Shown here piece after piece: positions 24,159 to 32,562 of a DNA stretch of 64,000 bases. The stretch comes from Bacillota bacterium (GTDB taxonomy: Bacteria; Bacillota; Desulfotomaculia; Desulfotomaculales; VENG01). The DNA lies in assembly GCA_009711705.1 (NCBI GenBank), contig VENG01000018.1, forward strand, positions 1-64,000, written 5' to 3'. The first letter of the stretch is position 1. Every line of letters begins with the position of its first letter. Made by a program: the position numbers and the translations under genes. The notes below the pieces were generated by a model. It did no database searches. It saw nothing but the letters and a program-made list of their open reading frames with translations, and was not told the DNA's origin.

Positions 24159-25224
24159 TGCTTATTCTGTCCAGAATTTCGTTACCCGTACCCTGGAAAG
24201 CCATGGGGCCATGGTGGAGCAAACGGGGTTTGCTCTGGTGGAAGTGCTTCTGCCGGAGGATCTGGGAGAAGTATTTGACGGGAGAAGTTTTTTGCGCCTG
24301 GCCTTTGACTACGAAGTGGCCCAGGAAACTGAAGACTGCCAGTTTGTAACTTTCGGTAGTTACTTGTTGGATGCGGTAACCGGGCTCGCTCTTTCCACCG
24401 GGCGCGTGGTGCAATGTTACGTGCCAGTGCCGAACCTGGAACTGCCGTCAAAGGCTGCAGAGCAGATCGGGCAAACCGTCAGTTTTATCAAGTGTAAGCC
24501 GCCCCGACTGAAAAAAAGTTACCCCTTGGAGTTTATCTATTATCAGCTCAACTTTCGGTGTGTGTTCAGGTATGATGAAAAGCGTGAGGAATTATATTCG
24601 GTACTGGTGGATATGCATACGGGAAGGCAGGACAGCGAAGTACAGGAATTGTTACCTTTGTTGCAAAAAGCAATACCCCTTGAAAAAAGGGAGCATATGC
24701 TACCTCAGGCCCCGGTGATTACCATGGAAGATGCTTATAATCGGGCCTGTATGGCAGTGGGTCCCATGGTGAGGATGAAAATGGAAGAGATTGAGGGCGG
24801 ACAGGCCGGTCTCAGGGAAAAAGAATTGTCCAAAGCTACCCGTTATTACGATCGAACCTATGAAGAATTGCGCCGCAAGTTATTCCGCAGCCGGGATTTA
24901 GAAAGGCAAAAAAGGTTTAAACAGCAAATTGCAGCCACTGAATCCGACCGGGAGCGGCGGCTGCATGATATTCGAGAAAGATTTGTCGTGGAGGCGGAAG
25001 TTACCCTGGACAGTATCGTCATCTATCACTTGCCCAAGCTGAATTTGGAGTTGGAGGTTCAGCAAAGGGAAGAGCTTTTCCCATTTGAAGTAATATTTAA
25101 CCCTTTAAGCCGTGAAGTGGAGAGATCTCTGTGCCCAAGTTGTGGTAAACCGGTAATGCAACTGGCGCGTACCGGGGGTAATATTCATTGTTCGGAAGGA
25201 TGCGCAAGTGCTAAAGTGCGGTAA
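24148..25224 (+). CDS. Helicase partner protein with coiled coil and C-terminal zinc finger
   Basis: The likely start is the ATG at 24,148, behind GGGGGAG and overlapping the helicase end by 11 bases, giving 358 residues. The family is not recognised. The first 150 residues are mixed alpha/beta. About 185-290 are rich in charged helix (REKELSKATRYYDRTYEELR, then ESDRERRLHDIRERF), a likely coiled coil. The C-terminus has a zinc-finger pattern CPSCGKPVMQL...CSEGC. Translational coupling to the Snf2-like helicase suggests a two-protein machine. A diverged fragment of a second copy lies at 36,459. Confidence 0.7.
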   Translation: MWNSAYSVQNFVTRTLESHGAMVEQTGFALVEVLLPEDLGEVFDGRSFLRLAFDYEVAQETEDCQFVTFGSYLLDAVTGLALSTGRVVQCYVPVPNLELPSKAAEQIGQTVSFIKCKPPRLKKSYPLEFIYYQLNFRCVFRYDEKREELYSVLVDMHTGRQDSEVQELLPLLQKAIPLEKREHMLPQAPVITMEDAYNRACMAVGPMVRMKMEEIEGGQAGLREKELSKATRYYDRTYEELRRKLFRSRDLERQKRFKQQIAATESDRERRLHDIRERFVVEAEVTLDSIVIYHLPKLNLELEVQQREELFPFEVIFNPLSREVERSLCPSCGKPVMQLARTGGNIHCSEGCASAKVR

Positions 25225-25333
25225 CGCTTGCTTCCTTCTGCCCCTACCAATGAGCGGATCAGAAGGATAGTCTGGAGATGCAATAAGAAGTATGCTACTA
25301 AAGGGGAAAAGAGCTGCCAGAATAAGCATGTAG

Positions 25334-25987
25334 ATGATAGGGTTTTATACCATACCTTTAAATACTTCATCAGGTATAAAAAATAATAAAAAATTCCCCT
25401 TGGATGTTCCGGCAATGATTATTGACGGAAGAACCATGGTGCCGACCAGGGTTATTGCTGAAAGCATGGGAGAGAAGGTTGAATGGGACGGCAGCACAAA
25501 TACTGTTATCGTCGGCAGCCGTGCTCAAAAATCGTTAGCAGTACTTGGTGAACCGGGTACAAAATTCAACGATGAGCTTGTTGACAGTAACGGAAAAGTG
25601 GTATATAAAGGCTCAACTCTAAACGGCATGAAGCACGGTTGGGGCGAGTATTTTTATGCGGATGGTTCCACATATAAAGGTAATTGGTATAAGGATAAGC
25701 AGCAAGGCTTGGGGACTTTAACATACTTCAATGGAGGTAAATATGAAGGCCAGTGGCGCAGTGGCAGCCAGCATGGACTGGGCACTTTGACCTTTGCCAA
25801 TGGAGGCAAATATGTAGGTCAATGGAATTACGGGAAGAGGCATGGTTTGGCTACATATACCTGGGCCGATGGAGATGTATTTGTTGGACAATATAGTAAC
25901 GATATAAGACACGGTTATGGTGTTATGACTTGGGCTTCAGGACAGGTTTATAAAGGTCAGTATGTAAATGGAGAAAGGGCAAATTAA
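25334..25987 (+). CDS. MORN-repeat protein with a truncated copper-amine-oxidase-N (stalk) domain
   Basis: Residues 22-60 (FPLDVPAMIIDGRTMVPTRV, then IAESMGEKVEWDGSTNTVIV) are the last part of a copper-amine-oxidase N-terminal-like stalk domain, common in secreted Clostridia proteins. Six MORN repeats follow (YKGNWYKDKQQGLGTLTY, YEGQWRSGSQHGLGTLTF and similar, about 23 residues each). Exported relatives have a signal peptide and the first half of the stalk domain; both are missing here, as is a clear ribosome site. The 5' end was probably lost, so export is unlikely. Confidence 0.68.
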   Translation: MIGFYTIPLNTSSGIKNNKKFPLDVPAMIIDGRTMVPTRVIAESMGEKVEWDGSTNTVIVGSRAQKSLAVLGEPGTKFNDELVDSNGKVVYKGSTLNGMKHGWGEYFYADGSTYKGNWYKDKQQGLGTLTYFNGGKYEGQWRSGSQHGLGTLTFANGGKYVGQWNYGKRHGLATYTWADGDVFVGQYSNDIRHGYGVMTWASGQVYKGQYVNGERAN

Positions 25988-26010
25988 AAGACAAAAAGCT
26001 GGAACACATA

Positions 26011-26046
26011 AGGGTAACCGACTTTTCGGCGGTTACCCTATCTTTT
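26011..26046 (+). terminator. Terminator after the MORN-repeat gene
   Basis: AGGGTAACCG-ACTTTTCGG-CGGTTACCCT followed by ATCTTTT; a 10-bp perfect stem 24 bases after the stop. Confidence 0.75.
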
Positions 26047-26078
26047 ACCAAGGCCAAATGAGAAAAGAGGAGATTTGA

Positions 26079-27689
26079 ATGAAAAGATTTTCGGTAGTAT
26101 TACTTATTATAATTCTGTGCTTTACTCTGGCAGCCTGTGGCGGCACTCCGGCCGCTCAACAGTCAGCGGCAAAAGATGTCCGCAATGCGGATGAGCTTTA
26201 TGTCTTTGTCAACAGCGAGGTTTATGAATTATCCAGGGAAGATTTTAACGACAGGGTGGATATTACATACTTAGACGTTACCAATGACGGCAAGGAAGAG
26301 GCAATTCTTGTCAACAATAATGACTGGTCCGCAAAAATTGCCATAGTTGGGGCGGACGGCGGTCAATTCAAACATATCGGTACAGAGCTGCCAATAGCTA
26401 AATATGCAAACAAATTTGAATTGAAAGATGGATTTTTGGCTCTTACACAAAAAACGGGAGGAACAGGAGTACAGGAAGAGTACTTATCCCTTGCCGTTTA
26501 TTCGGAAGGTAAAATGGTAACAGTTTTGGACGGTTTAAAAACTGCTGAAACCTTGTCTCAACCAAGTGTCAGCTATGAGGATATTTCCGATATAAAAGGC
26601 AGTTTAACAAATTTTGAGTATTCGCTGCAACGGATTGAGGGCGATAAGGTAAAAACCATCCGGAAGACGCTTTATGCTTACAACAAAGATAAATTAGCCT
26701 TTGATGTTACTGAAGTTGAATCCGGCAACAGCCAGGATAACGGAACAGGGCTGGACGGCAGCAAACCTTCTTTAAAGTCGGAAAAACACAGGGAAGCCTT
26801 CATTTATTATGACAAATATGACCTGGTGGTAATCGACTCTTACGGAGGCGGCTCACTAAGCTCCCTTGGATATTACGAATACAAAAGACCGGGATTCAAG
26901 GCGGAAAGCGGAGACGGGAATGGCTATGGTGTTAGAGATATTGCCATTGTAGGGGAGGTTTTTGACCTTTATTACCATTCGGCCTCCTCTGGTAAAGATT
27001 ATAAAATTGCTGATCAATTCGGGAATAAGATTCTGGTAATTACCGATGACTTATCAGGGGATAAATCCTCGATTTCTTTTAAAGATAAAAGCGGATATGA
27101 ATACTCGCTTGATATGTTCGGAGAGGGTGAGCAATTCGAAACCATTCTGGTCAAGGGCGATAATCGGCAATTCTTGGGGACTAATGACCGGGAAGCCAAA
27201 CCTGGTGATAGAACAGAACTCGCTGATTTTTCCGGTCAATCTGCCGTAGAACTATCTAAACTCAAAAACGGCGATTCCATAGGCGCAGGATTGATTATCA
27301 AAAACATTGAATATCAGAGGCCCTGGGAAAAAGCAAGATTTACTTTAGAAGGCAATGTCGTACTGACTGGTGAACTGCTCTGGGAAGAACAAATAGCAAA
27401 TGAACCACTCTTTATAGCTGATGAGAGCGCCTTCCCAACGGCTATAGTCATAGGAGACCCCAAGGATTCCCTGTTCGGTACCATTGAATACAAGCCCACC
27501 CGTTTATATATCTGGAATTCTGATGAAATGCAAAAAGCCCTATCCAAGAGCACTTTACAGCAGTTAAAGAGCGGGCGAAGCTTGTATGGAAAAATAGGTA
27601 TCAAAGACATTAAAGTCAATATTTATCTGGGCTCAGAAGGCGGAACCGACTGTGAGTTTACAGAGATTGTTGATCTGAGGTTGAAATAA
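26079..27689 (+). CDS. Large predicted lipoprotein
   Basis: 536 residues. The N-terminus is a lipoprotein signal peptide (MKRFSVVLLIIILCFTLAAC, cysteine 20) with a lipobox LAAC. The body has a VCBS-like stretch (ITYLDVTNDGKEEAILVNNN). From about residue 395 follows a C-terminal domain of about 140 residues (VELSKLKNGDSIGAGLIIKN...). That domain occurs again alone in the next gene. The start is set by AGAGGAGATTTGA. The function is unknown; it acts outside the membrane. Confidence 0.72.
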   Translation: MKRFSVVLLIIILCFTLAACGGTPAAQQSAAKDVRNADELYVFVNSEVYELSREDFNDRVDITYLDVTNDGKEEAILVNNNDWSAKIAIVGADGGQFKHIGTELPIAKYANKFELKDGFLALTQKTGGTGVQEEYLSLAVYSEGKMVTVLDGLKTAETLSQPSVSYEDISDIKGSLTNFEYSLQRIEGDKVKTIRKTLYAYNKDKLAFDVTEVESGNSQDNGTGLDGSKPSLKSEKHREAFIYYDKYDLVVIDSYGGGSLSSLGYYEYKRPGFKAESGDGNGYGVRDIAIVGEVFDLYYHSASSGKDYKIADQFGNKILVITDDLSGDKSSISFKDKSGYEYSLDMFGEGEQFETILVKGDNRQFLGTNDREAKPGDRTELADFSGQSAVELSKLKNGDSIGAGLIIKNIEYQRPWEKARFTLEGNVVLTGELLWEEQIANEPLFIADESAFPTAIVIGDPKDSLFGTIEYKPTRLYIWNSDEMQKALSKSTLQQLKSGRSLYGKIGIKDIKVNIYLGSEGGTDCEFTEIVDLRLK

Positions 27690-27713
27690 TCCATTCTTGG
27701 TACAAGCCCTTGA

Positions 27714-28139
27714 ATGAAAATCGAAACGCTCAAAAATGGCGATTCTGTTGGCGGAGGACTCGTCATCAGGGATATAAACTATCGAAAGGGCGATGATAAG
27801 GCAATATTCACTCTGGCCGGAAACATAGTGCTGGATGATGGAGAGCTGTATTATGACGACATGAATCAGGATTTTATGTTTAATGCCATCAAGGCCCCAG
27901 GTGTTTCCACCATCATGATTGAGTATCCCGATAACTTCACCGCTGAATATAACGTGGGGGAATTATTGTGGTTTAGAAATAAAGACGCTGCATTACAGGG
28001 CATTTCCAAAAGTGATCTGGCAGAGATGAAACAGGGGCAGCAAAAAAATTTAAAAATACGGATTAAAGATATAGAGTTTACTTCGGCGTATCAATCAGGC
28101 TGGGGTAATTCCTGTGAGTTTGTCAGTATTGAAAATTGA
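27714..28139 (+). CDS. Stand-alone copy of the lipoprotein C-terminal domain
   Basis: 141 residues beginning MKIETLKNGDSVGGGLVIRD, parallel to SKLKNGDSIGAGLIIKNIEY in the preceding lipoprotein; both end with a CEF motif. No signal peptide and no convincing ribosome site are present, so it is probably the 3' part of a second lipoprotein gene whose front has been lost by tandem recombination. It ends just before the next lipoprotein gene. Confidence 0.5.
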   Translation: MKIETLKNGDSVGGGLVIRDINYRKGDDKAIFTLAGNIVLDDGELYYDDMNQDFMFNAIKAPGVSTIMIEYPDNFTAEYNVGELLWFRNKDAALQGISKSDLAEMKQGQQKNLKIRIKDIEFTSAYQSGWGNSCEFVSIEN

Positions 28140-28159
28140 TATTATGACTGGAGGCAAAA

Positions 28160-29315
28160 ATGAAAAAACAATATGTATACTGATTATCGCGCTGTTGACT
28201 CTGTCAGGTATTATCGGGTGTGCGTCCAATACAAAGTCGGAAGCAGAGTTAAAAGAGGAAATTAAAAAAGAATTGGCTGCAGAAATGGCAAAAGAACAAG
28301 CTGTCCAAAATGAACAGGCCGATAAAGACCAGGCTCCCTCCAAGGAACAGCTGGCTCAACAGCAGAACCCTCAAAAAGAGCAGCCTTCAAAAGCAAGTCA
28401 GTCTCCCGAGCAAAATACATCCAAAGCAAACCAGCAAAATACACGTAATACGCCATCACTTCTCGCTGAATACCAAGCCAATAAGGAGTACCAGTATGAC
28501 ATAAACGGAGACGGAAGAACAGAAACTTTTAAAATAGACACGGATAATATGAACTACTATATTGGGTTATTGACGGCAAGAAATACAGATTAGAGGGATT
28601 GACCCCGGAATTGGTCTTCAATAAGTATAAACTTACCAGAAATGACGGTACTGACAAATATGCGCTAACAGTGTACGTTGCCAGTCCGCCTAACGAAATT
28701 TACTTTTTTGAATATGCTAAGGGTTCAGAGTTAAGGGAAATAGGGCGCATAGTCAATGATGTAGCAGCCAATGGTGACTTCTTTGATTATGATTTCAAAG
28801 CCTTAACCAATGATTTCGTAGCTATTGGCCAAACAAATTTAAGATTCAGCGACTACCGGCCCCAATCTAATGCCGGTGCCGAAGAACCGGATAACCTTAA
28901 GCTGGCCGGCTTTAGAAACGAAACTATAAATGGCACACCGATCAATTACAGCGATTATCGCGTTGTGGTCATACCTATGTATGATGGGTTAAACTCTTTG
29001 CAGTGGGTCAACGAGGATATAGGCAGCGTGACCCAGGGTCCCCAGGGTATGCAGGTGAATTTTGCCATCTTCGGGCATTTGAATGATATTAAAATCACGA
29101 ATTATGAAGGCATGGGGTCAGAAGGTGAAACCTTGAATGTAGGAGCATTGTACAATGCTCATGTAGGTGTGCGCGTCTGGCTGCCGAATAGCGATATGTC
29201 TTACATTCAGGTAACCGGTGTTGCCGATTTAGGCAACGGAGATACCCGTAACGTGGAATTCACCCTGGATGATATGAGGGATTCCTCGGACTATAAGGTG
29301 ATTATGTATAAATAA
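28160..29315 (+). pseudogene. Lipoprotein gene with two single-base frameshifts
   Basis: The ATG at 28,160 behind GGAGG starts ATGAAAAAACAATATG. As read it stops after 7 codons, but one more A gives MKKTICILIIALLTLSGIIG C, a perfect lipoprotein signal. The main frame then runs through a Gln/Lys-rich linker (QQQNPQKEQPSKASQSPEQN) and YDINGDGRTETFKIDTDNMN. Near 28,565 (ATATTGGG) one missing T breaks it again; with ATTTGGG it continues YIWVIDGKKYRLEGLTPELV into the last 238 codons. Repaired length is about 385 residues. Both losses are in homopolymer runs, so sequencing error is possible. Confidence 0.7.
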
Positions 29316-29410
29316 TAATCTGAGGGATATTTATATTAAGGGGGTCTTACCTTTACGCAAAGGCGGTAACGAAAGTGTGCTACTGGGTATTTCTGAATTA
29401 ATTATGCCAC

Positions 29411-29565
29411 AGTGAACTCGTTCAGCTAAAGCTGAACATCGGGGTTTAAGAGGAAAGGGGACACACCTCCTGCGGAGGAATGTCCCCAACAGGTGGGATT
29501 CCACCCCACCTGAAATATAAAGAGGAACTCCCACTTATAGAAGTGGGAGTCTTAGAAATCAGATT
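29411..29565 (-). repeat. Palindromic repeat element, copy A (IS200/IS605-end-like)
   Basis: Read on the minus strand: GATTTCTAAGACTCCCACTT, CTATAAGTGGGAGTT (hairpin), TTCAGGTGGGGTGGAATCCC, then CCCCGATGTTCAGCTTTAGC (hairpin) and TGAACGAGTTCAC. A copy in the other orientation lies at 61,506-61,617. This one carries an extra 45 bp holding a GGGGACA/TGTCCCC hairpin. The layout of small hairpins resembles the palindromic ends of IS200/IS605 elements; no transposase is nearby. Confidence 0.7.
29457..29487. repeat. GGGGACA...TGTCCCC hairpin repeat inside repeat A
   Basis: GGGGACACACCTCC-TGC-GGAGGAATGTCCCC is an inverted repeat. The same ends (AAAGGGGACACACCT and AGGAATGTCCCCAAC) occur at 47,392-47,448. 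It is absent from copy B of the host repeat, so it is a second small repeat nested in the first. Confidence 0.65.
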
Positions 29566-29608
29566 AAAAATAAAGCAGCGACAAATAGAAGCCGCTACTT
29601 TATTGTCT

Positions 29609-30412
29609 TTACTCCCTTTCAAGTTCATTACTAACAGGAGTATCAGGGTCTTGTATAATTAATTCATTATCTTTATCTTTTGGAAGAGGCGGGTTTTCAA
29701 TCTCTCTCACATCATCAGTCATAGGAAAATCCTCAGTGTTATCAATCATGATAGGTTCAGCAACTTTTAATGTGCTTAAAGTTCTTTTTAAGACAGTTGC
29801 TAGTTCTGCTCTGGTTATTGGCTTATTAGGTGCAAAAATATTATTGTCTAAGCCTTTCATTATCCCGGTATTAAAAACGAAATTTAAAGCAGAACTTTTA
29901 TCAGAAGCCAACTCTTGAGTATCATCATGTATTGGAAACATTTGGGTCATTGTCACACCCAATTGTTTAGCATCAAAGGATTGCTTAATTGCCTTTGCAA
30001 CTTGAATTCTTGTGATATCCTGATTTGGCTTAAACATTCTATTATCAGTATTTAAAACACCGAAGAAAGTTGTTTCAAGAAGGGAATTGCTGTACCATCG
30101 ACCATCTTTTACATCATCAAACATATCTTTAAGCTCAGGTTGTTTAATAAAAGTAACTGCGCTAAAATTAAAGTCAAAAGTTCGGTCCAAGGTAATTGCT
30201 AATTCTAGCCTACTAACATTTTTATCTGGTTTGAAAGAATTATCAGGGTAACCATTCATTAAACCACTCTCTGCAACAGTATAAATATCAGACGAGGCCC
30301 AATGACCGTCGACGTCAGAATAACCACGCTTTAATGAGGTATCAGCAAATGCTAAACCATTAATGGAAAAAAGAAATGCTGCTAAAAGTAAGAAACTGAT
30401 TGTTTTCCTCAT
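29609..30412 (-). CDS. S-layer homology (SLH) domain protein
   Basis: 267 residues with a signal peptide (MRKTISFLLLAAFLFSINGL, cleavage after AFA). Three SLH repeats follow: YSDVDGHWASSDIYTVAESG (about 31-85), FDDVKDGRWYSNSLLETTFF (about 98-150) and a third with LNFVFNTGIMKGLDNNIFAP (about 170-225). A short acidic tail of about 40 residues ends the protein. SLH domains anchor proteins to cell-wall polymers; with no other domain it is likely a small wall-bound or S-layer accessory protein. GAGGAG precedes the ATG. Confidence 0.87.
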   Translation of the reverse strand: MRKTISFLLLAAFLFSINGLAFADTSLKRGYSDVDGHWASSDIYTVAESGLMNGYPDNSFKPDKNVSRLELAITLDRTFDFNFSAVTFIKQPELKDMFDDVKDGRWYSNSLLETTFFGVLNTDNRMFKPNQDITRIQVAKAIKQSFDAKQLGVTMTQMFPIHDDTQELASDKSSALNFVFNTGIMKGLDNNIFAPNKPITRAELATVLKRTLSTLKVAEPIMIDNTEDFPMTDDVREIENPPLPKDKDNELIIQDPDTPVSNELERE

Positions 30413-30524
30413 AACATTATATACTCCTCTGCTTTATATTTATTACTATAGACGAAAAAAAGTTATGTATGTTCCTAAAATAGCTTTATAAAAACCAATC
30501 CAATATATGGCAACCACTTAATAT

Positions 30525-30560
30525 AAAAGCCCTTGGTTTGATATGCACCATGGGCTTTTC
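30525..30560 (+). terminator. Terminator-like hairpin
   Basis: AAAAGCCC and GGGCTTTT flank an inner GGT/ACC pairing. It sits between the SLH gene start (minus strand) and the intron fragment, with no gene directly upstream on the plus strand, so the original gene may be gone. Confidence 0.5.
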
Positions 30561-30563
30561 TTG

Positions 30564-30650
30564 GTGCGCCAGGGCATGGGCGCAGTCTAACAGGTGAAAG
30601 TCCCTAGGCAGCCAAAGACAAGGGTGTCCACCGCGAGGTGAAGGCAATAA
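30564..30650 (+). other. 5' fragment of a group II intron
   Basis: GTGCGCCAGGGCATGGGCGC, then AGTCTAACAGGTGAAAGTCC matches the conserved start (GUGCGCC...) and domain I of bacterial group II introns. About 85 bases remain; there is no reverse transcriptase and no domain V. The fragment ends where the RAYT-type palindrome starts (about 30,651). Confidence 0.65.
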
Positions 30651-30700
30651 ACAGGCTTGAATTATTCACTAATTATTCTTATAATTAGTGAATAATTCAT
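30651..30700. mobile_element. Palindrome made of two inverted RAYT left-end sequences
   Basis: GAATTATTCACTAATTAT-TCTT-ATAATTAGTGAATAATTC (30,659-30,698) is a perfect 18-bp inverted repeat. Both arms match the RAYT left end (TTGAATAATTCACTAATT), preceded by CAGGCTT. It looks like a REP-type hairpin, or two element ends joined head to head. Confidence 0.7.
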
Positions 30701-30729
30701 TCTTAACTAACTAGTGAAAGGTAGCAGCC

Positions 30730-31431
30730 ATGAAGAGCAACATAAATAAATTCATTCAAGAACTTCAAGCCTATGAATCACCGGAAAACGTTTTTAATCC
30801 ATGGAGGGATTATGAGGAAAGTTGTGATATAAGCTCAGAAGCCCCAAATAATATAAGGTCGAAACAAATTAAGCAATTCTTAGAGGCTAGAATACCTGGA
30901 GCGATGTATCTTCTTGTGGCCGAGGCCGTTGGATATCAGGGCGGTAGATTTACCGGTGTGGCAATGACATCAGAACGAATACTTTTAGGCAAGCATGAGA
31001 ATATTAGACCTTCCGTTATTTTACAAAATGGACAAGGGAAAAGAACTAGTAACCCGGACAATAGTAATTTAAACAATACTCAAAAGCGCTTTGGATTTAC
31101 AGAACCCACAGCAACAATTGTATGGGGGGAAGTAATGAAAAGTACGGTATCTGTTTATCAGGTAATAACATGGAATATATTCCCCTTTCACCCCTTTGAT
31201 CTAAGTAAAGGTCCGTTAACCAACCGTACCCCCACTGCTGCAGAATTGGAATTGGGAGCATACTATACCAAAGTGTTGTTAAATTTATGCCCCAATATTA
31301 CCGTTATTTCTATCGGAAGGCACTCATCAAAAACGCTGAGCAAATTAGCAATTGAAAACATTCACGTGCCACACCCGGCAAACGGAGGCGCCGGTAACTT
31401 TAGGTCTGCAATAAAAAAGGTTTTGGTTTAA
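30730..31431 (+). CDS. Uracil-DNA glycosylase-family protein
   Basis: 233 residues: YLLVAEAVGYQGGRFTGVAM, TSERILLG, ATIVWGEVMK, TWNIFPFHPFDLSKGPLTNR and the C-terminal VPHPANGGAGNFRSAI. The AEAPG-like AEAVGYQG strand, the WNIFPFHP segment and the HPANGG loop correspond to the uracil-DNA glycosylase superfamily. Members remove damaged bases. The exact substrate is not clear, because the catalytic motif differs from canonical UNG. A terminator follows. Confidence 0.72.
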   Translation: MKSNINKFIQELQAYESPENVFNPWRDYEESCDISSEAPNNIRSKQIKQFLEARIPGAMYLLVAEAVGYQGGRFTGVAMTSERILLGKHENIRPSVILQNGQGKRTSNPDNSNLNNTQKRFGFTEPTATIVWGEVMKSTVSVYQVITWNIFPFHPFDLSKGPLTNRTPTAAELELGAYYTKVLLNLCPNITVISIGRHSSKTLSKLAIENIHVPHPANGGAGNFRSAIKKVLV

Positions 31432-31477
31432 AAGCAGTATGACGTGCTTAATCATTTGCTGGTAATGAACCGTTAGC

Positions 31478-31524
31478 AAACCGCCGACAGAAGGTGCAAT
31501 CCGCATCTTGGTCGGTGGTTTTTT
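31478..31524 (+). terminator. Terminator after the glycosylase-family gene
   Basis: AAACCGCCGAC and GTCGGTGGTTTTTT form the stem around a 22-base loop, with a T run. Confidence 0.65.
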
Positions 31525-31596
31525 ATATTTTGCCAGTTTCTTGGCATTGTGTTGCGGAAACACTTTTTTACTAGGGTGCATAGCATGCCCTTACCA

Positions 31597-31645
31597 TTGA
31601 CAGATTTTGATATCTTGAGTATAATTTATTTAGTAAATTACTAAA
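31597..31645 (+). promoter_or_regulatory. Consensus promoter with a palindromic operator at the start site
   Basis: TTGACA (31,597), a 17-base spacer and TATAAT (31,620) form a perfect sigma-70 promoter. TTTAGTAA-A-TTACTAAA (31,629-31,645) is a perfect palindrome covering the expected transcription start, so a repressor likely controls the next two genes. No repressor gene is adjacent. Confidence 0.75.
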
Positions 31646-31680
31646 CTACTAATCTAGTAAAAAGCATGGAGGTAAAAACA

Positions 31681-32160
31681 ATGAAAATACCAACTACTTT
31701 AAAGCATAAACCGGTTATCGTATCTGAGAACTATGAAAATGTCGACGGTAGATATGCTTTTAATACAGACGCAAAGGGTCTTTCATTAGGATTGGCGCAA
31801 TGGAATGACAGGGGAAAGGTAGATATCTCAGCCAAAGTATGGAGGTACACAGGAGAAAAGTGGTCTAGGCAATCTGAAGAATTGCCCCTTCACAGAGTGC
31901 TTGATCTTGCAATTCTCACTTGCAGAGCAAAACTTCATTTTCGGGAGGCGTATCGATATGAGAAATTATATGATACAGAAAATCCTGTTATAGATAGAGT
32001 AGGTTTACAGGGTGATGCCATGACAGTTGCTGTATGTACTGATAACGAAAAAGTTGATGAAGATATTAAGTTATTCAGCCAGGCTCTTAGTGATGATGAT
32101 GAGCTTATTGGAGAACGCCTGAGTACTTTAGCACGGATATTAAAGGAAATGGGGTATTAA
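31681..32160 (+). CDS. Conserved protein, DUF6530-like
   Basis: The ATG at 31,681 behind GGAGGT gives 159 residues: MKIPTTLKHKPVIVSENYEN, VDGRYAFNTDAKGLSLGLAQ, WNDRGKVDISAKVWRYTGEK and PLHRVLDLAILTCRAKLHFR. I recall this as a DUF6530-type conserved protein, tentatively. No enzyme motif is seen. It has its own strong promoter and operator and is followed 3 bases later by a GIY-YIG gene, so the pair form an operon. Confidence 0.55.
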   Translation: MKIPTTLKHKPVIVSENYENVDGRYAFNTDAKGLSLGLAQWNDRGKVDISAKVWRYTGEKWSRQSEELPLHRVLDLAILTCRAKLHFREAYRYEKLYDTENPVIDRVGLQGDAMTVAVCTDNEKVDEDIKLFSQALSDDDELIGERLSTLARILKEMGY

Positions 32161-32163
32161 TCC

Positions 32164-32520
32164 ATGGATAGAAAAAAAGAACTCAAAGAACAATACAAGC
32201 AGATGAAGCCAGATATGGGGATATTTGTAATTCGTTCAAACTCTAATAATAAGTGTTACATTGAAGGAACGCAAGATTTGAAAAGTAAGATAAACCGCAC
32301 AAAATTTCAGTTAGAATTTGGTAGTTTCGCCAATAAGGAGCTTCAAAAAGAATGGAAAGAGTACGGTGGACCAAGTTTTACAATTGAGGTACTTGAAAAT
32401 CTTAAATACGACAAAGATGAATTAAAAACAGATTATAGTGAGGATTTGGCTTTATTACAGATGATTTGGGAAGAAAAATTGTCTCAGAAAGGCATGGAGT
32501 TCTATAGGGGTCAGGCTTGA
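32164..32520 (+). CDS. GIY-YIG-like protein with its 3' end replaced by a RAYT element
   Basis: 118 residues. GIFVIRSNSNNKCYIEGTQD is a GIY-YIG-type first strand in which GIY has become GIF and YIG has become YIE. NKINRTKFQLEFG-like and NKELQKEWKEYGGPSFTIEV follow as in small stand-alone GIY-YIG proteins. The last codons (RGQA, stop TGA) are supplied by the left end of the RAYT element at 32,507, which replaced the natural C-terminus (usually a YNR-type motif). Function as a nuclease is doubtful for both reasons. Confidence 0.7.
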   Translation: MDRKKELKEQYKQMKPDMGIFVIRSNSNNKCYIEGTQDLKSKINRTKFQLEFGSFANKELQKEWKEYGGPSFTIEVLENLKYDKDELKTDYSEDLALLQMIWEEKLSQKGMEFYRGQA

Positions 32521-32545
32521 ATAATTCCCTAATTTATGGTATAAT
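32517..32545 (+). promoter_or_regulatory. Promoter within the RAYT left end
   Basis: TTGAAT, a 17-base spacer and TATAAT; the -35 box is part of the terminal inverted repeat. It would drive the transposase 18 bases downstream of the -10 box. Confidence 0.75.
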
Positions 32546-32562
32546 TAACCAGGTGATAAAAA

